Below, in pieces: positions 23,546 through 34,300 of a stretch of 64,000 bases of DNA. Position 1 is the first letter of the stretch. Each line of letters starts with the position of its first letter. Below the pieces are notes generated by a model. That model was not told where the DNA came from. It saw nothing but the letters and a program-made list of their open reading frames with translations, and ran no database searches. Position numbers and translations under genes: made by a program. This DNA is from Antedon mediterranea. Taxonomy: Eukaryota; Echinodermata; Crinoidea; Comatulida; Antedonidae. The stretch spans positions 10,855,001 to 10,919,000 of the forward strand of contig NC_092674.1 in the NCBI RefSeq assembly GCF_964355755.1. Reading direction: 5' to 3'.

Positions 23546-25352
23546 TGTGTGAATAGATGAATAGCTACCAGCAAGAGTATACAGTCAAGACAAAGCAAAT
23601 AATGAATTACTTACCAGCAAATATACACAAAATATGATAAAGGAAATGAATAAATAATACCGCAAACCCACTATCCACTAATCACACCTGTTTACAGTGT
23701 AAAGGTCGATGTTGATGTGTTTTCTGCTCTTATTTATTACAGCACCCCCTCTATATTTTTCTTCAATGAACATTTTCACGCTGCTGCTGCTCTTATCTAG
23801 CCCGCTACGTCACAAGGGATGACTCATTTATAAGCTGAAAGCAAGCAGCAGTTATAGTACTAGAGGCTGACGTTTTTGCTAATTTGTAAACTCAACTATA
23901 ATTTATAGATACCAGCTGCTGGACTAAAAAAACTATGGGAAAAGAGAGTCTATGAGGGCTCCAAGGTTGAACGATTTTGGATTCTCGCGCTTTGATTTGT
24001 TGAACAGACTGGAAAGAATTTTCTCACTTGAAGCAAAGAATATAATATCACTCTTTGCTTGAAGTCACGTTGTCTCAAGAGCGTATTCAGTTGCATGCCT
24101 TGAGGTCACAAACACACAGTGCATTAAAGTTCAAAATTTACCATTTTTAAATGGGCACGTGATTCATAATTAAAGAACTTGTCGCATTTGTATTCGATTG
24201 TCAACGTAAAGATTCGTTGAGTACTTTTTGTATTCGAATTGTAAATTTGTGCTCAACAGAAAGTCATTCGAATAGAAAACGTTGACAAAACGAAAGCTTT
24301 TTTGTTAACAATCTCAACGCTCAAAATACTCCGTTGTTAAAAAGTACTCAACGGAAAAACTACTCACCGGTCCACTCGAATACGACATTATTTGTATGTA
24401 TTTTTGGGATTAAAGGACATCTTTTTAATAATTAATCATAAATATATCTGAAGAAAGAACAATTTTAAAAAGTCGAGCAGCGTTTTTTGTAAGAAATATT
24501 TCTTGTTTGAATTCCGATCCTTCTAACACAACACAAAGTGTCATCCACATGACCACATTTTCTTTTTATAATAAAATAATGCTTTATTCAGAGACTTGCG
24601 ATTTATACTAAACTAAAAACTAAAATTGATAAATATATCTATTAATATAATATAATAATATTATAAGCTCTCCCAATACCACGGGCACGTACCGCTGTGG
24701 TCTCAACTGGTCTATGTCGATGATTCTGGTATTTTTCGATAATGGTAAACATGAATTTGGGACCTTTTGAACCTCAAGAAAAGTCAGCTGGTTTTCTGAG
24801 AATCCGGCACGTTGGACTAATAAGTGTCTACTTTGATGAAGGTTACATGGAAATAAATCATTGGTTACAGCTTGCTACAACCTGTAATAGTTATAATAAA
24901 ACCAAAGTAATGTTGCTATAAAATAACTAGCTCATCTGTCTTTTTATGTGCTAGCTTTATTAAAAAGCACCAATTACTTTATTATTACGTTTGAAATGCA
25001 AATGTCATATCATAATTGAAAGCAAAAAGAATGGTGGGTACGTAATAGTAATGATGGAAAAATCACAATCGCATGTTACACACGTGGTCAAGCGCCCTCT
25101 ATAGCAAAATTGCTCAGTCATCCATGACATGTAAACAAACAAAAAAGTCTTTTCGGGCCCTGGATCACGCCATACGACGGCGACTTGATAGGGCAAAAGG
25201 AATTTCACAGAAGATCTATTATATAATTTTCAATGGTTCCAATTTCTCGGAAAACTCTAGCAAATATCGTAGTTAAAAGTTGGTTTAGGTTTCCAATTAC
25301 GCATCGTCAATCTTGTGATCTTTTTCCTGTTTCTTGTGAGCTTTCAGCCAAA
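23546..25352. other. Divergent intergenic region between inhibitor copy 2 and EPHX2
   Basis: It probably holds the promoters of both genes. It contains the MITE-like copy at 24196-24362. No further coding exon was recognised, and no confident TATA or initiator was assigned. Confidence 0.45.
24196..24362 (+). mobile_element. MITE-like repeat, copy 2
   Basis: This is the inverted copy of 15066-15240. CGTTGAGTACTTTTTGTATT near the left end pairs with AAAAAGTACTCAACGG at the right end, giving terminal inverted repeats. Confidence 0.65.
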
Positions 25353-28300
25353 ATGATGTCGAGTCATGTAAAAAAAGCGGTTGTATTTGATATGGGAGGT
25401 GTGATAGTAGAACAGCCACAAATTGGTCTTAAAAGATATACAGAAAGCCTAGGATTTCCAGGGTAACAGAATGGTTGTCACATTTTTACAAATTAACTTT
25501 TTTTCTGGGAACCTTGTCGTAAAGTTTTAAACTTATATAGGTTTCCTTCCACACATACTATGTTTTTATTAATTACTATCAAACTTGTTAATATATAATT
25601 ATTAATATTATGTATGTATGTATTTTTAATATATGTGTGGAGACTATTATTGAATAAACGAATAAACCAATACTAGTATATATACAAGCCATGGCCTGGT
25701 CATCCAAATGTTAGTCAAATGAATGGCATCTGACACTATTTTTGTAAAATAGTACCCTGGTTTAGAAGGCATTTATAATTTGAAAATCGCTGTGTATTCG
25801 CCTTCATCCTTCATAGTAGTGTGAAGACTAGTGAAATCAAGGTTTAATAAAGTTTCAGGTTAAGCCCTATTTTCCACTAGGTCTCCAAATTTATTCATGC
25901 GAATTTAAAGTGTCAGTTTATTATGATAATCCTTGGCTAAAGACATAAAATACAAAATAAATAAATAAAATATGAGCATATTATTATTATGTGTCTATTT
26001 ACTACAATTGTAAGAAATGCACAACCAATCAGAGCTTCAAAATTTGCTCTGTCAGGTGCACCACAATTTTTCCCGCTCAAATATCTAATGCTATTACTGC
26101 TAAAAACGGCCTGACACGTGTTACCAGAATTTGGAATAACTTTACCCAGTGAAATCCGCAACTTAAATATTTATGTTAGTTCTTTTAAAACCAAATTACT
26201 TAATTATCTCAATATTTATTTTTTAAATAATTTTGATATTGAAAATGTGTGTAGTTGGTCGCTTTCTTGTCGATGCTTTTATTGTAGAACGTAATTTATT
26301 TACTTTTCTCTGTTCTGGGTTGACCAACTAGCATAGGTGTTTAGCACCTGTTTGGTCTTTCCGTGCCTCCTTTTATAATTGTTTTGTCTTCTTATGTTTA
26401 TGGCAGAAATTGAATAAATAAATAAAAATAAAAAATATAATTTATTCTAATTCTAATAATTCAGATTCTTTTTGGAGAGTGTTATGATTCGAGGACGTCC
26501 TGACAATTCTTTTTGCCGACTGGAAAGAGGCGAATTATCAACATCACAAGTAAGATACAGTAAAAGTAAACAATAATATAATGTACCAGTGTACCAACTT
26601 CTGAGAGGAAAATAGTGCTACACTATACAGTATAAATAATAAACTATTTTACAGTCAACCGGGCATGCAAGTTTCTCACAACCACAGTCGAGCAAAAGCC
26701 CCATGGCACACCTATATAACTGTTGATCACAGGGGTTAACTGTGTATCTAATGCCTTGTCTTCCATCACTTTAATTCTGTTGTCTTATCGGCACACAGAA
26801 CTAGATAGAGAACTTTACATTAGATAAATAATAATAATAAGCCTGTAGCCAGAATAAAACTAAGCTAATTAAGCATATTTATCATTACCTTTTTCTATTG
26901 GTCTCTAGCTTGAAAAAGATATGTTTGTTAAAACCTTCAAACCCCCTGGCTATGTGTGACCATTTGTATGTCACTTCTGTGAATTTATGTTGCTTTCTTT
27001 CTTTACAAATAGTTTTTCAAGAAATTTGAGGATGAATGCCAAGAAGCAGCAAATGCTGAAGGCCTCACAATTCCATCAAGTTTCTCAGCAGAATCAATGT
27101 GGAGGGAGATGATGGGTGCTAAACCGGTTCCCTCAATGTTAAAGGCAGTTGCAGCTTTAAAACAAGCAGGTAACCATAGAAACACACAATTTTTGTTCAA
27201 TATTGGAACCATTTATTTTTATTTTTCTTTGTGAGTGTGCAACTGAAGATAAAATTGGTTTTACACTAGTGTAGTACAGTATTGATTAATTATTGGATTT
27301 TAGCAAATTAGTATGTTCATGTGAACGGCGTGAGGGTCTAAATACACCTCCAATTATCAATACTTAGCTACTGACAAGAAGAAAATTTTGCAGGTTTGAT
27401 TCTGATTTTTGGTCCTGTTATAATCTAAAAAAAAAATTAAAATTTTACAAATATTACGTTAAAATATACAGTAATAAAATATAAAATACAATATAAATCT
27501 AGTTAATTATTATTGAACTAAAATTTAGGACTCAATTTGATTTTTTTTTCTTGTCAGTGCAAACAATCTTGTTACCATCCATCTATTTTATAAAAAACAA
27601 TTACTTTCTTCAATTATGTAAAAGGTCTTGTTTTAAGGAATAACAAGATTACTATTTTCATAATTGACAGATTGAAAGATGTCAAATAAATAAAATACTC
27701 CAAGCTATAATAAGATACTGACAGATGGCACACGCCTTAATAATATTGTCGAAGAGATTATCAAGTCATCAACTTTCTTGAAAATCAATAGCCACGGTCT
27801 GTTGGTATATAAGTACCTATTTGCAAAACAAATTCAGAATAATAAAAATGAAAATGATGTTAAAGTTAATAAACCTAGTGTACCAAAAGATTTTAGACCA
27901 ATTGCAATTACTTCAAATTTAATGAAATGCTTAGAAAGGTTGATTGTTTCTAGACTTAAGGAAAATATTGGTAATGCAGATAAGAATCAATTTGCATACA
28001 AGAAAAATAGAGGGGTTGACGATGCTGTTAATTCTTATCTCCATGCATATCATCACCTTGATTCAAAAAGAAATTATGTACGGTCTATATTTTTCGATTT
28101 CTCCAGTGCTTTTAATACTATTTTACCACATGTTTTAATTGATAGATTATTAAGTTTTAATGTCTCACCTCAGCTCGCCAAAGTTATATATAGTTTTTTG
28201 ATTAATAGACCGCAGATGGTTAAGTGCAATGGTATCCTATCCAACAAAGAATCTACCAGTGTTGGAGCTCCTCAAGGATGTGTTATCTCTCCATTTTTGT

Positions 28301-31300
28301 TCTCTTTTTATTCTAGTAGTTTTTATATTTTAAGTAAAGATTGCAATATTGTAAAATACGCTGACGATACTGTAATTAGTGGTTTTCTTTGCGATAGTAA
28401 GCATAATGTAAATGAATTTGTTAATGAAGTTGGAAGATTTGTTAATTGGTGTGAAGATATGAACTTAATACTTAATATTACTAAAACCAAAGAGATGATA
28501 ATAGATTTTCGTAAAACCGCAGTTGAACATAATGTAATAACTATTAAAGAAACCGAGATTGAAAGAGTAACCCAATACAAATACTTAGGTACTATAATTG
28601 ACAACAAATTAAAATGGGAGTCAAACTCTCTCATGATTTCCAAGAAGGCATCTCAAAGGCTCTACTTTCTCAGAAAACTCAAGCAAATTAGAGTTGATAA
28701 CACTATTTTAATTCTATTTTATCAAAGTATTATTCAAAGTATTTTATCTTTTAGCATTGGATGTTTTTATGGTAACTTTACTGAAAATGATAAGAAAAAT
28801 ATTGAGAGACCACGTAAAATTGCACAACGTATTATTAAAGCTGATCTAACGCCTTGTTCATTTATCTATGAAAAGAGTATTCTAAAAAAAGTAAACAATA
28901 TTATGAAAGACCCCACTCATCCGTTACATTACTGTTATAACTTAAATAGATCAGGCATTAGGCTACGACCTCCAAGAGCAAATCTTTGTAGAACTAGAAA
29001 ATCCTTCGTTGTAAATAGCATTCATATTTTTAATTCTAATGTAAGACGTTAATGCAATTTTTAATAGTATTTTTAACTTTTTATCTTGTATTTTTAATCT
29101 GTTATAATACTGCACGTTTTTAAATTGTTGCAATACTGTTGTTTTAATCTACCAAGCAAAGTGAATTTCCATTTTTATGGACAAATAAAATTTCTTGAAT
29201 CTTGAATCTTGAATCTTGAAAATGTACTTTTTACTAATTAAAAATGTGGAAAATACAATGCAAAATTACAGATTTCAGGAATATCTCCTATCCCATCAAC
29301 TGTACGGTATTTCTGGTTGATTTTGTTTGTTTTGTACAGTATGTTACAATTTATGGATGTACCATCTGAAATAAAATAAATGAATGAATTATGAATTACA
29401 GTATGGTAATAATAATAATAACATTTTGTTCGCATTAAAGATGTATTGTCCCCCAAAAACATAAAAAATGAAGATTAATTAAATCAGACTTTGAATAATG
29501 TTATTTTGTAGTTTTAATAAAGTTAATCACTTCCATAGCAAAAAAAATGGAAAAAAATAATGTTTTCACTTATTTATAAAATGACAAAATAAATTCAACC
29601 AAAAATCCATTGGCTGGCAGCCAATTTGACCATTTTTTGCTTTAAATTACAGTTTTTTCAGTTAAAATACATTTTTTTCAATCCAATTTTTGGTCAAAGT
29701 GAATAACTATTATGTTACATTAAAATGGCATATTCAACACAAAATTGTTTAACTTAATTTATTAATAGGTTTGAAGACATGTGTTCTTACAAATAATTTT
29801 ATCGATGACATGGCAAGAAACAACCATCATGCTCAGTTCATGGCAACCACACTAAGGAATTCGTTTGACGAAGTAATTGAATCATGCAGAGTTGGTCTTA
29901 GCAAACCAGACCCTGAGATCTTCAAACTTACGTGTGAAAAGTTGCAAGTGAAACCTTCCGAGGTACAAGATTTAGAATTTAGTAAATACTTTCTTTTTAG
30001 CACTAAAATGGTTGATGCCATTGTGGTTAATCTGTAGGTCTAAAACCATTACATTTTGATTAAATATTTTTAATTATGTTTTAATTGATATTAGGCTGTA
30101 TTTCTTGATGATATTGGACAAAACTTGAAACCAGCAAAAGAGCTTGGTTTTCACACAATACTGGTGCGTGATGTGGACAAAGCTTTAACTGAGCTAAAGG
30201 AAGCTACTGGAGTTGATGTATGTAAAAAAGGTTACAGATCAAAGTTCATTTAAATATAATCATTTAAATTAAACATGCATTGGCCAGGCACACCTTACCG
30301 GTGACAGCGTTTTAATATTGATTTTGTCTATTACATTGTATATTTTTATATTCTCTTTTATGTTTTTGTCGAAATGGCTGTAGTGTTATATGACACATAA
30401 TGGGAAGTAATATAAAATTAATTTGTTTCGATTGTACTTTCACCTATTATTTATTCGTCAAAGTGATTGTATTTTTTATTGTATGCAATGTAATTACATT
30501 TTTTATCCTATTCTTGCGGTATACAGAACTGTACCCACAAAATGTGACCCACCGAACACAGTACTTGAAGGCAAAGAAACAATCATACGGGCAAAAGCCT
30601 CATTTTGTTTTACTTATTTATTCCTTAATTGGTCAGATGTTTTGCCCTACTCTGACGTAATTTGAGTACATTTGAGAATAAAATAAAATAAAAATTTGCA
30701 AGTAATTGTCGGGTGGCACTCGAACCCATAACCTCCAGATCACTAGCCTGGCGTTCATACCTCTAGATCACTAAGCTTGCGCTGGTGGCTAGTGGTTAGA
30801 TTCGAGCCCAAATAAGCAGCGGGTACTACATCAGAGTAGGGAAAAACATCTGACCAATTACGCTACTCCACAGTACAGTAGTTTAATACAATTACAACCC
30901 TATTTATTCTTTCTTTATGATACTGTATATACACCTTCAATACTAGTGTATAAAGTGGTACAGCTTCAGATTTACAATAAAAACAAATCATAAAAATCTA
31001 AAAGTAATACAATATTAAAAGTATTAATATAAAAGGGTAAAGCAGACAAATTGTTGAGCCATTTGGCCAGTACTATGCCACACATGTACATTAATATTAC
31101 TTTAACATCATTATTGTCATCAGCCTGAATTACATTAAAAAAAGCGAACTATAAACTGTATCCAAATTTCTTTTTTTTTAGGTTTTCAAAGAGCCTAGGC
31201 CAATAGCTGTACAGCCAAATAAAGTGGTTCACTGCAATGCTCAGCTGAAAAAAGGCATTCGCATTCATTACGTCGATTATGGAACTGGCCCACCGGTGAT

Positions 31301-34300
31301 CTTGTGCCATGGCTGGCCAGAAAGCTGGTATTCATGGCGTTACCAGGTAAAAGTACTTACATTTAATATAAGTGTAACCACTGATAGCATTAAACATTAA
31401 ACCATCATATTAGAATATTTTATAACACACCTACACCAAAGTGTATATCCCTACAATTAAATATGTATCAGTATTTAGTTCTACTAGACAAAAAAAGAGA
31501 TATTCAATTGTACTATTGCATGTTCAGTTTTTTGTAAATATTTTGATGTTTTGCATGTTGTGTCCTGTGTCTACTCGGCTTCAAAAATTGAAGCACTACT
31601 TTTTTAATGGCCTTTGACATTAGGGAGTATTCGATTTGCGATGACAGAGAACCAACGTAGGTCAGGTCAATCGATGTGTCATTGGTCGTCGCCTGTCAAA
31701 CCTGTATTGAGTTGAGGAGTGAGGACATGTATCTAAATATTCCTGCATGGGCAGAATGTACTATAAACATGACGTAGTTTGGTTGTCGGTCTTTGAAAAT
31801 CAAACTCTCCATTAAAGAAAGAGGCAGGGAGCTAATTAAATAAAATTACTAGTACAGATGTGTCATTTATTGGTATATTTTGTTTAACCTTAGATACCAG
31901 CGCTAGGCCATGCAGGATACCGTGTGATAGCTTTGGACCAGAGAGGCTATGGAGACAGCAGTAATCCTCCTGGTAAGTTTCAGTTTATTTTTGGCTAATT
32001 TAGGCTTAGCTATTGAGATTTTAAAAAAAAACAACTAAATTTTATTTTTCAGAAATAGAGGCATACACTCAAGAAAATCTTTGTAAAGTAAGTATGTTTT
32101 GTGAATTATCTATATTTGTAACAAAGTCGCATCACAAGCCCAAAATTGGAAGGACTGTGACGTAAAAAGCAAATCGAGGTTTCTTTCTAATGTCCTATAT
32201 TTTGCGATTTTTCCCAACTAAACTATAGGTATGTTATGCCATGTGCAAAACACTCTCTCTTTTTTTAAAAAAGAATATTAAGCTGAAGTGGTGGTGCCAG
32301 GATTTGCCCGTCGGGGAGGGGGGGGGGGCCATACGTGCGAAACAAACAGTCATTGGTTGGGGCCAACAAAGGGGTATGAGGGTGACAGTTATGACGATAT
32401 TAGACATTTAAGGATAATTTTATTATTTTACTTTTAAAATCAGTATAGTGGCTAGTAGTACACTTAATATGGTTTTATATTTTACCAGAAAGAAATGATA
32501 TATTTTCTCCCCGACAAATATGGTCAATACTCCCCGACCGGGGGCCCTGCCTGGCGCCACCACTGAGCTGAATCACTGTCTAGAACCTCCAGTGGTAGAT
32601 AGGTAAATTTTGTGAGACCTAAAAAATAAGTACTGGACCTAATATTTTCTTAATCATGAACTCAAGCACACTATTTAAACAGAAGGAATGTCAATGATTA
32701 AATGGTCGATGCTCTATGTGGACCTATAGAGGGCCAGCAGCACCATGAAAATCAATGTGTTGTATACTGGAGCATGATACACAATTTAATAATAAACAAC
32801 TGGTAAACTACAAGCAATTGTATTACAGGACGTTGTAGAGCTAATGGACATGCTAGGCATCCCTCAAACCACTGTAGTGGGACATGATTGGGGTGGTGCT
32901 GTAGTCTGGAACTTAGCCTTGATGTATCCAGAAAGAATAAGGTTGGCCATATTATAGTATTGCGCCTGAGTACATACATACATACAAAGTAATATACTTA
33001 TAATTCACAGTAATATACTTTCAATACACATTTCCCCAACACTTTTACTGTAAACTTAAAAGTTGTGCTTATGTCAACACAAAACTCAAGTGTGTTTACT
33101 GATCATGTCAAGGAAACCTGTAGTTTCACACCATCTATTGTTCTACAGTATAAGTATTCTAAAATTGGAGACTATTTGAATGGTTTAGACCTTTGACCTC
33201 TCATTAAAATTAGGTGTGTTATAAAATAAATAATGAATGCCAATGAAAGATGAAAATTTGTTATACTGTATATCCTTTCATCTTTCACCTCATGGAATAT
33301 TTGTACCATTCCACTCATAAACATCCATTAATATTTGATTACTGTACATTGCTAGTTAAACTAAATGCTTGTTTAAAATGTTTGTTTACTTTGTAGAGCT
33401 GTTGCTGGATTAAACACACCGTTCTTTCCTGTAAATCCAAAGTCAAACCCTTGGCATACAATGCAAGAAAACCCAGGCCGTTTTGACTACCAAATGTATT
33501 TTCAAACACCAGTAAGTTACCTATCCACTCTTAATCCTCTTTAACACATAAAAAAGTAACAAGTTGTAACCAGGTTTGCATAGTGTGAAAACAATTGTCT
33601 GGATATTCTCCCACGATTTCACAAGGAACCCCTGTGAAATGTGTAAAACCACAGATGAGAGGCCTGTTTTTGTTCAGAGATGTCCCGAGTTGTGCATGTT
33701 TGCCCTGGTATTAAACTGACCAATCATAGACTAGTAATCAAATAGCGCACAACTATAATTTCTCCAGATATTTCTCACAGGTCATGTATGCATGTAATAA
33801 ATGGGGAGATCAACCCTTGTTACAACTTGTTATAAGGGTATATCATGCATAGTTCCCCCATGGTCGTCTTTATACATTATATCCAGAGGTAAACATAGAT
33901 AATTTCTGATGCCAGTTATGGAACAATTAATTTCATGCCGAATATCAGTCAAGGGTCAAGTATTTTAAAACAAGGGTGTCCTTGCCAACTTTTCTTGCCA
34001 TTTAAAACCCTAAAGCCGCTCAATCCTATCTGGAATACTGTACAGTACATTTGTTTGGCAATTAGAACTTGATAGAAGTCAAATTTATGCACAAATTAAA
34101 AATATACATATTCGTTTGATACCTTAAAAGGAGTTTTCAAACCATATGACCATCAAAATTAAAATCACTGGTATTATGATTGGGACTCACTCCAAGTACT
34201 GTAAATGCAAAGTTAACAATGGATTATAGAACTTTGATTTTTAATTAATCACAACAATTCTGTTTTTTTTTTTTGCTAGGGAGTTGCAGAAGCTGAATTT

